From the IMG/VR virus record IMGVR_UViG_3300034375_000265, positions 1 through 32,395 of that record: 32,395 nt of DNA. The stretch is one strand, 5' to 3'. This document shows positions 21,819-30,500 of this stretch, piece by piece. This DNA comes from a virus. The notes below the pieces were generated by a model, which was not told where the DNA came from, did not search any database, and worked only from the letters and a program-made list of their open reading frames with translations. Position 1 is the first letter of the stretch. Each line of letters opens with the position of its first letter. A program made the position numbers and the translations under genes.

Positions 21819-21905
21819 ATGCCAGATTGGGAAGACAGACTGGAATATCTCAAATACATTATAGAGGATCGTTATGCTCAATTTGCTAATAGGACCAGTC
21901 GCTGA
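21819..21905 (+). CDS. Possible tiny ORF, 28 aa, between basic protein and holin
   Basis: The frame from ATG 21819 (MPDWEDRLEYLKYIIEDRYA ...) to TGA 21905 fills the 77-nt gap before the holin start and overlaps it by 32 nt. The helical, charged sequence looks gene-like. The same frame is open upstream to 21687, overlapping the previous gene, and a TTG at 21804 is another start choice; GAAGAG directly before ATG is a poor site. It could be a small antiholin-like or coupling ORF, or chance. Confidence 0.3.
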   Translation: MPDWEDRLEYLKYIIEDRYAQFANRTSR

Positions 21906-22257
21906 ACTGGCAGGAACTTGGATCAATGGAAAAGTTGAAAAGTCTAAAGCAGAAACTTCTGCAAAGGTGGCAAAGGCTAAAGCAGAAGCTGTCATCATGG
22001 AAAAGAAAGCTACTGGAGAAATTGACTGGGATTTGGAAATGGCTAAAGGCAGTCAGTCTTCGTGGAAAGACGAGTGGCTTACGATACTGTTCAGCATTCC
22101 TCTCATTCTTGCGTTCATTCCAGGTATGGAAGAAGTAGTAAAGAATGGATTCGCCCAACTGGAAGCAATGCCTGAATGGTATCAATATTCCTTGGGAGTT
22201 ATCGTTGCGGCTTCTTTTGGGGTACGTAGCGCTACAAAATTCTTTGGAAAAAAATAA
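21874..22257 (+). CDS. Holin of the GTA 3TM type
   Basis: The pattern SSWKDEWLTILFSIPLILAF followed by IPGMEEVVKNGFAQLEAMPE and SLGVIVAASFGVRSATKFF matches the gene-transfer-agent holin family with three membrane segments (GTA_holin_3TM). Here hydrophobic segments lie near residues 2-16, 68-84 and 103-118, and the helical region 20-50 (KVEKSKAETSAKVAKAKAEA) is the family's usual amphipathic linker. It permeabilises the inner membrane so the endolysin two genes downstream can reach peptidoglycan. Length (127 aa) is normal. Start ATG 21874. Confidence 0.85.
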   Translation: MLNLLIGPVAELAGTWINGKVEKSKAETSAKVAKAKAEAVIMEKKATGEIDWDLEMAKGSQSSWKDEWLTILFSIPLILAFIPGMEEVVKNGFAQLEAMPEWYQYSLGVIVAASFGVRSATKFFGKK

Positions 22258-22311
22258 TGGTTATGTGGGCAGCACATCAACAAACTACAGAAAATCAAGC
22301 GAGGAAGAATA

Positions 22312-22512
22312 ATGACACTGGTAATGGAACGAGTTCTGGCGTGGAAGCTACTTCCCCGATTGATGATGATTATGATGTCAATATCCGCTTGGCGGGTAGT
22401 GGAGTGGTTTATGACGTTACCAGACCCTACAACACAACAATCCGCTTTAGTTAGCGTTGTAACAGGCGCAATGACTGGTGCGTTTGCCGTTTGGATGGGG
22501 CATGAGAAATGA
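22312..22512 (+). CDS. Small membrane protein in lysis cassette, 66 aa
   Basis: Two hydrophobic segments are visible: LPRLMMIMMSISAWRVVEWF (about 14-33) and SALVSVVTGAMTGAFAVWMG (about 44-63), giving a two-helix membrane protein. LPDPTTQQ lies between them. I recall this layout (rich in Trp and Met, PDPTT, TGA.TGAFAVWMG) from marine phages next to endolysin genes. It probably assists lysis (second holin, antiholin or pinholin). GAGG-AAGAATA precedes ATG 22312, and the gene ends in ATGA overlapping the endolysin start. Confidence 0.75.
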   Translation: MTLVMERVLAWKLLPRLMMIMMSISAWRVVEWFMTLPDPTTQQSALVSVVTGAMTGAFAVWMGHEK

Positions 22513-22994
22513 AATACGACAAGAGCAAACTAATTGAAAAACTTATTGTGCATGAAGGTTTGCGCCTACAGGTATATAAAGATACCTTGGGTATTGACAC
22601 AATAGGTATCGGACGGAACCTAGAAGACCGTGGCATTAGCAAGGAAGAACTAGACGAACTAGACATTCCTACTATTGACCATATATATGAATATGGTATT
22701 ACCGAAGCTGATGCTATGGCACTAGCAGAGAATGACGTGCAGATAGTCGAAGAAGAACTGTTACGTGCGCACCCTTGCGTAGACAGGCTAGACTCTGTGC
22801 GTCAGCTTATATTGGTAGACATGGCATTTAACATGGGTGTACCACGCTTGTGCAAGTTTAAAAATATGTGGGCGGCAGTCCATGAAAATAAATTTGATGT
22901 CGCAGCAAAAGAAATGCTTGACAGCAGGTGGGCAAATCAGGTAAAATCAAGGGCAACGAAATTAGCACATGCTATGCACACAGGTGAAATGTAA
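22509..22994 (+). CDS. Endolysin, GH24 T4-type lysozyme
   Basis: This enzyme hydrolyses the MurNAc-GlcNAc bond of peptidoglycan to lyse the host. E16 (HEGLRLQVYKD), D25 and T31 (DTLGIDTIGIG) correspond to the T4 lysozyme triad E11/D20/T26 with identical spacing. The middle contains VDMAFNMGVPRLCKFKNMW, the family's conserved N-M-G segment, and the C-terminus SRWANQVKSRATKLA. The length (161 aa) is close to T4 lysozyme (164 aa). No signal peptide or signal-anchor is seen, so export depends on the holin. It is translationally coupled (ATGA) to the small membrane protein upstream. Confidence 0.94.
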   Translation: MKYDKSKLIEKLIVHEGLRLQVYKDTLGIDTIGIGRNLEDRGISKEELDELDIPTIDHIYEYGITEADAMALAENDVQIVEEELLRAHPCVDRLDSVRQLILVDMAFNMGVPRLCKFKNMWAAVHENKFDVAAKEMLDSRWANQVKSRATKLAHAMHTGEM

Positions 22995-23022
22995 TGTGGC
23001 CTTATACAGAGGATGAGAACAA

Positions 23023-23397
23023 ATGGCTAGGCAATTAAACGAGAGGCAACAAAAGTTTCTTGAAGTACTCTTTGAAGAAGCTGGCGGTGATATGGTATTA
23101 GCAAAAAAGATGGCAGGTTATTCTGAGACTTCCAGTACCAGCGCTATTGTCCGTGGATTGAAAGAAGAAATCCTAGAAGCCACACAAATGTATATGGCAC
23201 GTAATGCACCAAAGGCTGCAATGGCTATGACTGGTGCTTTGTTTGACCCAACGGAATTGGGTCTTCGCGATAAGATGTCTGCCGCTAAAGAACTTCTTGA
23301 CCGTGTAGGTCTGGTGAAGACAGAGAAGATGCAGGTAGAAGCAACAGGTGGTGTTATGCTTATGCCACCTAAAGCAGTTGTAGAAGACGATGACTAG
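23023..23397 (+). CDS. terS: Terminase small subunit (TerS)
   Basis: This protein recognises phage DNA and regulates the packaging motor. Residues 4-45 (RQLNERQQKFLEVLFEEAGG with AKKMAGYSE) form the helix-turn-helix DNA-binding domain typical of small terminases, followed by a helical oligomerisation region (APKAAMAMTGALFDPTELGL, MSAAKELLDRVGLVK) and a short acidic tail VVEDDD. The position, 270 nt before the large terminase with one intervening gene, supports it. Start ATG 23023 has GAGGATGAG upstream. It joins the next gene by an 8-nt overlap. Confidence 0.82.
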   Translation: MARQLNERQQKFLEVLFEEAGGDMVLAKKMAGYSETSSTSAIVRGLKEEILEATQMYMARNAPKAAMAMTGALFDPTELGLRDKMSAAKELLDRVGLVKTEKMQVEATGGVMLMPPKAVVEDDD

Positions 23398-23791
23398 AAG
23401 CGCAGGGCGGTGGAAGCTACCACAGCCAACAGACATTAAAGAAGAAAACGAATGGGTACAGATACCACGCATAGCACGGACTGTACCATTTGGTTACAAG
23501 GTAAATGAAGAAGACTCCGACCTTCTTGACCCTATACCAGCTGAATTAGACTTGCTAGAGAAGGCAAGAAAATACGTAAATCAATATTCGTATCGTGAAG
23601 TATCTAATTGGTTGAGTACAAATAGCGGAAGATATATATCTCACGTAGGATTGAGAAAACGGTTAGGTAATGAAAAACAACGTAAGAACCAAGCTGCAAG
23701 CCTCCGCAAGTGGGCAGAATATGCGGAAAAGGCAATCGCCAAAGCGAAAGCCCTCGAAGAAGAAAGAACAGGCGCAAAAGCCAACTGTTGA
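23390..23791 (+). CDS. Terminase-associated HTH-like protein, 133 aa
   Basis: It contains an N-terminal extended region (residues 1-45, including WVQIPRIARTVPFGYKVNEE) and a helix-turn-helix-like core YSYREVSNWLSTNSGRYISH followed by VGLRKRLG (about 68-95), then a long basic helix. I recall this pattern (YSYREV..WL....GRYISHVGLRKRL) as conserved directly upstream of terL in marine phages, where it may serve as a packaging or terminase accessory factor. Its end overlaps the large terminase frame by up to 122 nt. Function is inferred from context only. Confidence 0.75.
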   Translation: MTRSAGRWKLPQPTDIKEENEWVQIPRIARTVPFGYKVNEEDSDLLDPIPAELDLLEKARKYVNQYSYREVSNWLSTNSGRYISHVGLRKRLGNEKQRKNQAASLRKWAEYAEKAIAKAKALEEERTGAKANC

Positions 23792-25229
23792 GGTCAAGGA
23801 TGTTTCATATGAAACAGAGGCTATTGAGGAACACGCTAACGTACTCTTTAAGCCAAATCCTGGTCCACAGACTGAGTTTCTAGCGGCTAGTGAACGAGAG
23901 GTTCTTTACGGCGGTTCAGCGGGTGGGGGTAAGTCTTACGCAATGCTTGCAGACCCACTACGTTACATGGGGCATCCACAGTTTAGTGGACTCTTGTTAC
24001 GACACACAACAGAAGAATTGAGAGAACTCATATTCAAGTCGCAGGAGTTGTACCCAAAAATCTGGCCTGGTATTAAGTGGTCAGAACGGAAGATGCAGTG
24101 GACCGCGCCATCTGGCGCAAGGTTGTGGATGTCATACCTCGACAGAGATGATGATGTCTTGCGTTATCAGGGTCTGGCTTTTAGTTGGATAGGCTTTGAC
24201 GAGTTGACTCAATGGGCCACACCATATGCATGGAACTACATGCGATCTCGTCTACGGTCTACTGCACCAGATTTGCCCATCTTTATGAGGGCTACAACTA
24301 ACCCCGGTGGTAGGGGTCATCATTGGGTCAAGAAGATGTTCATCGACCCTGCACCATATAATAGGTCTTTCGATGCTACAGATTCTGAAACAGGAGAAGT
24401 CTTGCGATATCCCGCAGGACATGCAAAAGCTGGCAAGCCTCTATTCAAAAGGCGGTTTATCCCAGCAAGACTATCTGACAATCCTTACTTGGCAGAGTCG
24501 GGTGACTACGAAGCAATGCTCTTATCTATGCCAGAGCAGCAGCGGAGACAGCTACTAGAAGGTGATTGGGATATCAAAGAAGGTGCAGCCTTTACGGAAT
24601 TTAACAGAGAAATTCATGTGGTTGATCCTTTCCCCATTCCTCATAATTGGGTCAAGTTTCGTGCTTGTGATTATGGTTACGGTTCATTTAGTGGGGTTCT
24701 TTGGTTTGCTGTTTCTCCTTCTGAGCAACTTATTATATACCGGGAGCATTACGTTTCTAAAGTTCTTGCGACAGATTTGGCAGAGCAAATACTTGAACTG
24801 GAATCTGGGGATGGCAACATTAAGTATGGTGTTCTTGATAGTTCTCTTTGGCATAAGCGTGGGGATACTGGTCCTAGCCTTGCTGAACAAATGATTATGA
24901 AGGGATGTCGTTGGCGTCCATCAGATAGAAGCAGAGGCAGTCGCGTAGCTGGCAAAAACGAAATACACCGCCGATTGCAAATAGACGAATATACAGAGGA
25001 ACCTAGACTTGTTATCTTTGACAATTGCACCAATCTTATATCCCAACTACCAGCCCTGCCGATTGACAAGAAAAATCCAGAGGACATTGACACGCATAGT
25101 GAAGACCACTTGTATGATGCGTTAAGATATGGTATAATGTCAAGACCAAGATTTAGTATATTTGACTACGATCCTATGGGAAGACCGTCAGCTGGGATGC
25201 AAGTAGCTGATTCAACATTTGGGTATTAA
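23670..25229 (+). CDS. terL: Terminase large subunit (TerL)
   Basis: This is the packaging motor ATPase and nuclease. Motifs in order: Walker A GGSAGGGKS (81-89), Walker B IGFDE (D177/E178), ATTNPGG coupling motif (208-214), and the nuclease with D334 (ACDYGYGS), D390 (VLDSSLWH) and D479/D483 (EDHLYDALRY). The sequence FSGLLLRHTTEELRELIFKS is characteristic of the marine podovirus family I recall. Start choice is uncertain: ATG 23670 overlaps the previous gene by 122 nt; ATG 23721 would give 502 residues and a smaller overlap, and the N-terminal residues 1-45 are low complexity. Portal follows after 11 nt. Confidence 0.96.
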   Translation: MKNNVRTKLQASASGQNMRKRQSPKRKPSKKKEQAQKPTVEVKDVSYETEAIEEHANVLFKPNPGPQTEFLAASEREVLYGGSAGGGKSYAMLADPLRYMGHPQFSGLLLRHTTEELRELIFKSQELYPKIWPGIKWSERKMQWTAPSGARLWMSYLDRDDDVLRYQGLAFSWIGFDELTQWATPYAWNYMRSRLRSTAPDLPIFMRATTNPGGRGHHWVKKMFIDPAPYNRSFDATDSETGEVLRYPAGHAKAGKPLFKRRFIPARLSDNPYLAESGDYEAMLLSMPEQQRRQLLEGDWDIKEGAAFTEFNREIHVVDPFPIPHNWVKFRACDYGYGSFSGVLWFAVSPSEQLIIYREHYVSKVLATDLAEQILELESGDGNIKYGVLDSSLWHKRGDTGPSLAEQMIMKGCRWRPSDRSRGSRVAGKNEIHRRLQIDEYTEEPRLVIFDNCTNLISQLPALPIDKKNPEDIDTHSEDHLYDALRYGIMSRPRFSIFDYDPMGRPSAGMQVADSTFGY

Positions 25230-25240
25230 AAGGAAATACA

Positions 25241-27376
25241 ATGGAAGAAGATGACATTCTAATCGAAGACGATGCTATTGCACTAGATGATACAGATGAT
25301 AGCGATACCGAAGATGCAGGTGTCTCTTCTATCATTGACTTCATCCAAGAACGCTACACAAAAGCAGAAGACTATCGGTATAACGATGAGGAACGCTGGC
25401 TAAAGGCATACCGCAACTATCGTGGTTTGTATGGGCCTGATGTTCAGTTTACCGAAACGGAGAAATCTCGTGTCTTTATTAAGATTACCAAAACAAAGAC
25501 CTTGGCAGCGTATGGGCAGATTACCGATGTACTTTTTGCCAACAGTCGTTTTCCGCTTTCTATTGAACCTACAGAACTTCCTGAAGGTGTCGTAGATAAT
25601 GTACACTTTGATCCTCAAGCACCAGATCAGGCGATGGGTTTGTCTGACCTAGAAAGTCCTTATGGCTTTGCAGGAGATGGCAAAGACTTACCAGCAGGTG
25701 CTACAGAGAAGACTTTGATGGACATGCTTGGCCCTCTGCAGGGAAAACTTGACCCTATACAGGATAAGTTAAAGGAGGGGCCAGGCCTAACTCCAACTGC
25801 CATTACATTTAGCCCAGCAATGATTGCTGCTAAAAAGATGCAGAAGAAGATACACGATCAACTTGAAGAGTCTAGCGCAACAAAGTATTTGCGTAGTACT
25901 GCATTTGAGATGGCGTTGTTTGGTACAGGCGTTATGAAAGGTCCGTTTGCCGTTGACAAAGAATATCCTAATTGGGATGAGGACGGCGAGTATGATCCAA
26001 CCTTTAAGACTGTTCCTCAAGTATCTCATGTTTCTGTCTGGAACTTTTATCCAGACCCAGACGCTAATAACATGGATGAGGCGCAGTATGTAATTGAACG
26101 CCATAAGATGTCACGCACTCAATTGCGTTCTCTGAAGAAGCGTCCGTACTTCCGTTCTTCTGTTATTGATGAAGTTATCTCTCGTGGCGAAAACTATACT
26201 AAGAAGTATTGGGAAGACGACTTGTCAGACTATGCACCAGAGCATGGTATTGACCGTTTTGAAGTCCTTGAGTATTGGGGTATGGTTGACGTTGAGATGC
26301 TCATTGAGCAGGGCGTAGATATTCCAAAAGACTTTGAAGAGTTTGATGAACTACAAGCAAACGCATGGATTTGTAATGGCAAGTTGATTCGTCTTGTGCT
26401 TAACCCATTTAAGCCGTCTAAAATTCCATACATGGCTGCACCGTATGAATTAAACCCATACAGTTTCTTTGGTGTAGGTATTGCAGAAAACATGGATGAC
26501 ACACAAACACTCATGAATGGCTTTATGCGTATGGCTGTTGACAATGCGGTACTGTCTGGCAATCTGCTTATTGAGGTAGATGAAACAAACTTAGTACCGG
26601 GGCAGGATTTGTCTGTATATCCTGGTAAAGTATTTAGGCGTCAGGGTGGCGCACCGGGTCAGGCTATCTTTGGTACAAAGTATCCAAATGTGTCACAGGA
26701 AAACATGATGATGTTTGACAAGGCACGTGTTCTGGCAGATGAAAGCACAGGCTTTCCATCGTTTGCACATGGTCAAACAGGAGTGTCTGGTGTAGGGCGT
26801 ACTGCTTCTGGCATATCAATGCTTATGGGCGCTGCACAAGGATCAATCAAGAGTGTTATCAAAAACGTAGATGACTACTTGCTTCGTCCTTTGGGTGAAG
26901 GCTTGTTCCGCTTCAATATGCAGTTTGACTTCGATCCAGAAATTAAAGGCGACCTAGAAGTAAAGGCACGTGGTACAGAAAGTCTTATGGCTAACGAAAT
27001 TCGTAGCCAGCGTCTGATGCAATTCCTGCAAATTGCAAGCAATCCAGCCCTTGCCCCATTTGCTAAGTTCCAGTATGTAATCACAGAGATTGCAAAGTCT
27101 ATGGACCTTGACCCCGACAAAGTTGTTAATAATATGAATGAAGCTGCTCTGCAAGCTGAGATACTTAAAGGGTTCCAAGCCCCTGCCCAAGCCCCGCAAG
27201 GTGCGCCAGCAGGTGCTGATGCGATGGACCCAACAGGTGCAGGCGGTGGAACAATAGGTACAGGACAAGTACCAATACCGGGTGAACAAGGATTTAGTGG
27301 AAATGGTGGACAAGGAATTGTACAGCAAGCTGAAGCCGCTGGTGGCCAACAACCGCCAGTGGACGCACTTCAGTAA
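25241..27376 (+). CDS. Portal protein
   Basis: This 711-residue protein forms the dodecameric head-tail connector through which DNA is packaged. Typical portal features are visible: an acidic N-terminus (residues 1-25), a helical start SIIDFIQERYTKAEDYRY, YRNYRGLYGPDV, a stretch with FPLSIEPTELPEG, the segment GTGVMKGPFAVDKEY, and VSVWNFYPDPDANNM, a motif recurring in phage portals. The C-terminal part has helical GISMLMGAAQGSIKSVIKNV and ends in a Gln/Pro/Gly/Ala-rich tail (from about residue 655). The last 74 nt encode also the start of the next gene in another frame. It directly follows terL, as in most phages. Confidence 0.93.
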   Translation: MEEDDILIEDDAIALDDTDDSDTEDAGVSSIIDFIQERYTKAEDYRYNDEERWLKAYRNYRGLYGPDVQFTETEKSRVFIKITKTKTLAAYGQITDVLFANSRFPLSIEPTELPEGVVDNVHFDPQAPDQAMGLSDLESPYGFAGDGKDLPAGATEKTLMDMLGPLQGKLDPIQDKLKEGPGLTPTAITFSPAMIAAKKMQKKIHDQLEESSATKYLRSTAFEMALFGTGVMKGPFAVDKEYPNWDEDGEYDPTFKTVPQVSHVSVWNFYPDPDANNMDEAQYVIERHKMSRTQLRSLKKRPYFRSSVIDEVISRGENYTKKYWEDDLSDYAPEHGIDRFEVLEYWGMVDVEMLIEQGVDIPKDFEEFDELQANAWICNGKLIRLVLNPFKPSKIPYMAAPYELNPYSFFGVGIAENMDDTQTLMNGFMRMAVDNAVLSGNLLIEVDETNLVPGQDLSVYPGKVFRRQGGAPGQAIFGTKYPNVSQENMMMFDKARVLADESTGFPSFAHGQTGVSGVGRTASGISMLMGAAQGSIKSVIKNVDDYLLRPLGEGLFRFNMQFDFDPEIKGDLEVKARGTESLMANEIRSQRLMQFLQIASNPALAPFAKFQYVITEIAKSMDLDPDKVVNNMNEAALQAEILKGFQAPAQAPQGAPAGADAMDPTGAGGGTIGTGQVPIPGEQGFSGNGGQGIVQQAEAAGGQQPPVDALQ

Positions 27377-27521
27377 TTATCTTGATGCGTTAATTGCAAC
27401 GCACCAGAAGACTTTAGAACAAACAGACAATAATGTAGAGATACTCCGTGCGCAGGGTTCTATTTCTGTGCTACGTAAGATCAAGCGTCTCAGGGATGAA
27501 GTGAGTGAACTAGATGGCTGA
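27303..27521 (+). CDS. Small helical protein between portal and the large protein, 72 aa
   Basis: ATG 27303 is chosen because AAGGA lies about 10 nt upstream; a GTG at 27282 is in frame too. The protein (MVDKELYSKLKPLVANNRQW ...) is entirely helical, with HQKTLEQTDNNVEILRAQGS and RKIKRLRDEV. I recall such short helical proteins, often with QW...L..L, between portal and capsid genes of phages; the role may be a head or connector accessory. Its first 74 nt lie inside the portal gene in another frame and its last 8 nt overlap the following gene. Confidence 0.75.
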   Translation: MVDKELYSKLKPLVANNRQWTHFSNYLDALIATHQKTLEQTDNNVEILRAQGSISVLRKIKRLRDEVSELDG

Positions 27522-30500
27522 AGAGCAGGCACCAAACTTTCAGGGTATGCCACAGAGTGTGGGTACTAAAAAGTATAATAAGTTATACGATACTCTGACA
27601 AGTCAGACCGTAGGTGATAGAAGTTTTGCTGACATGTACAGTGCCTTGCAGGAAGCAGAGGTAGGTGCATATAAGGAAAAGACTGGCTGGCCCTACATAT
27701 TTACAGGTGCCTCTAAAAAGTCTTCCGCATTTGGTCCTTTGCAGATTACTTATAGCACAGCGTTGGACTATTTTTATCCGGGCGATAGCGAAACTGAAAA
27801 GCGCGATAATATGGAGGCTGGTAACTTTAAGGAAGGTTACACCCAGCTTCCCAGTGATGTCAAAAGCTACATTAAAGGTTTTATTGAACAAGGCATTAAT
27901 AAACGTAATCGAAAGGGTGGTGTATACGGCAGCTATGGTGTTGGCGATATTTCTGCAGAAGACCATAAAAAACACTATCCATTTTTGGCCGCAGTTCATT
28001 TAAATGAAAAGAAAAAACTTGCGGATGCAGATACGGTTCCCGCTTTTGTAAATGCACATTTTGGTGACATTCAAGAGGACGATCCGCAGAAAGAGAATAA
28101 AGAACGGCAGCTGGCCAATCTACAAACAAAGGTTAGCGATACACTAGGTGTAACTGTACAGCCTGTCACAAGAGATGTCGCAGAAGGCTTCTCTGAACCC
28201 GTCACTGTTATACCTGAACCACAATCTGCACCCGTAGCACCTGAGACAAAAGCACAGACAGATGAGGCATTTACTCTTGACTACGAAGGTGAACTGCCAG
28301 ATATAGGTGACGAAGTAAAACTGCCCGATCTACCAGAAACAGATGTAGCACCCGACACAACAGATGCCATTCCTGTAACTCCTGTAGAAGAACCAGAACA
28401 ACCTGGATTATTTGATAGGTTTATGAGCATGTTTTCATCAGAGGATGATCCAGACAAAATTCAAGAACGTGAATTGGCGAAACAAAACCTTTTACAAGAA
28501 TTAGAAACATTTAAAGCACCAGAGATGAATAAAGGCGGTATAGCAACGGCTATACAAGAGACAGAAGATATTGAAAGTGGCGTTGACAGTCGCACTAAAA
28601 AAGAAATGATTACAGACCAAATGGCTGGTTTAGCAGCGACAGGCAAGACTGTTGCAGAGAATGTTCCAGGTGTTGGTGAAGCAATAGTTGCAAAAGAAGT
28701 AGCAGAGGATTTATCTTCTGGTGATTACCTTAGTGCTGGAATAGGAACTGCCGCATTAGGCATGGGCTTTTTACCAGGTGGTGATATTCTTAATAAGCCT
28801 GTTCGTGCATTCGCTAAAAAGTTTCGTAAAGTCGATGAAGCAGAGGCTAATAAATTTTTAGACAATCCAGACGAACTCCAAGCATGGCGTGATGACCCAA
28901 GCAACCAAGTAGATAAGGCTGAGAAAAAACGGCGTGAAACTAGAAAGTACCCTGAACAAGCAAAGAAATTAGAATCGGGTCTAATGTCTGGTCCAGAGTA
29001 TCGTAAATACATTCGTGAAAATCAACCCGCCACTAAATTTACCTTAGAAGATTTGCAAACTATGGTTCCTACATTTAAAGATACTGTTGGAGCATTAGGT
29101 AAAAGCAAAGCATCAAAAGGTATTGTTGGTCTTAATAAGAAGATTGAAAAAGGAACCATAGTAGATAGTCGTTTAGACATTCCTGCGTACAACAATTACA
29201 ATACTTGGGTAGCTAGTATGACACTCCCAAACAAAGGGGGTAATGTGTATGGGCGTACTGCTGTTCTAAAAGATGTAGATTTTTCTATAAGCACATCAAC
29301 AGAAAAAGTTCGTAAAATTGCAAAGGATGAAACTAATAAATTTCCTATGGCTACTATGAAAGGTGAATGGCAAGACCTTTCAGATGAAGAAGCATTTCAG
29401 TTAGCACAGAAATATTTAGCCGATCCTAAAAGTGGATATGTCCAAGTAGGATTTAATCCTGAACGGCATAGTTTCTTTTATGATAAAGATACTATGATGC
29501 CAATTTTTGAGGCAGAAGAAGTTGTTCAGATCGGTGCGTTAGTTTTGGCTAAACCAAAGTTACCTAAAACTGCAGCAGAACGTGCAGCACGTATTGGCAA
29601 ACTTAGAGAACTAAAGATTGAAAATCCAGATAGGGTCGGCAGACCAGCAACTTTTAACGAGGGCGGTATGGCAATGGAAAGACAGATGAATATGTTTGAA
29701 GATGGCGGTCTTATGGATGAAGGCGGCATGATTGACGAAGAGTCAGGCAATGATGTGCCACCAGGTTCACTTCGTGAGGAAGTTCGTGATGATATTCCTG
29801 CTCAACTAAGTGAAGGTGAGTTTGTATTTCCAGCAGATGTAGTACGATATTGGGGTCTTGAAAAACTTATGGAAATGCGACAGGAGGCTAAAGCAGGTCT
29901 TGCTCGCATGGAAGCAATGGGCCAAATGGGTAATGCAGATGAAGCAACCTTGCCAGATGATATTCCATTTGATCTTGACGATTTAGACATGGAAGATGAA
30001 CCTATGGAGTTTCAGCAGGGTGGTCTAGTTCCTAATCCGTATGGTGTCTATCAACAGCCGTCACAGTTCGCAACGTATGGTCAGCAGCCCTACCAAGCAC
30101 CTCAAATGCCTGTAGCACCAGTTGCCCCACAAGTTCCGCTGCAGACAGGCTTCACACCAATGACAACTCCTGTAACACCGACTGCTCCAACCTTTGAGGA
30201 ACTATTACCTACAACAACAGGCAGATATGATGAGTTGCGAGAGTACGTAAATAGTGAAACAGGCGAGTCGATGACTATTCCGTTTGTTGATGGTAAGCCT
30301 ATATATCCTATTCCAATAGGCTTTACACCAAAACCTACAGAGCAAGTAGAGGCGGTAGTCCCGGAAGTGCCAACGGCTACTGTACAAAAAGAGGAAGGTG
30401 AGGGGCCAGGTATAGAACTTGAATATACTACCACGGACGTAACAGGTATTGGTTATGACAGATCAGGACTCTCAGACGAATTGCGTGACGTAATTGACAG

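Noticed and set aside
22257-22454. 65-codon ORF (MVMWAAHQQTTENQ...) after the holin
   Set aside because: Overlaps the two-helix membrane protein at 22312-22512, which has a better start signal and a recognisable phage pattern.
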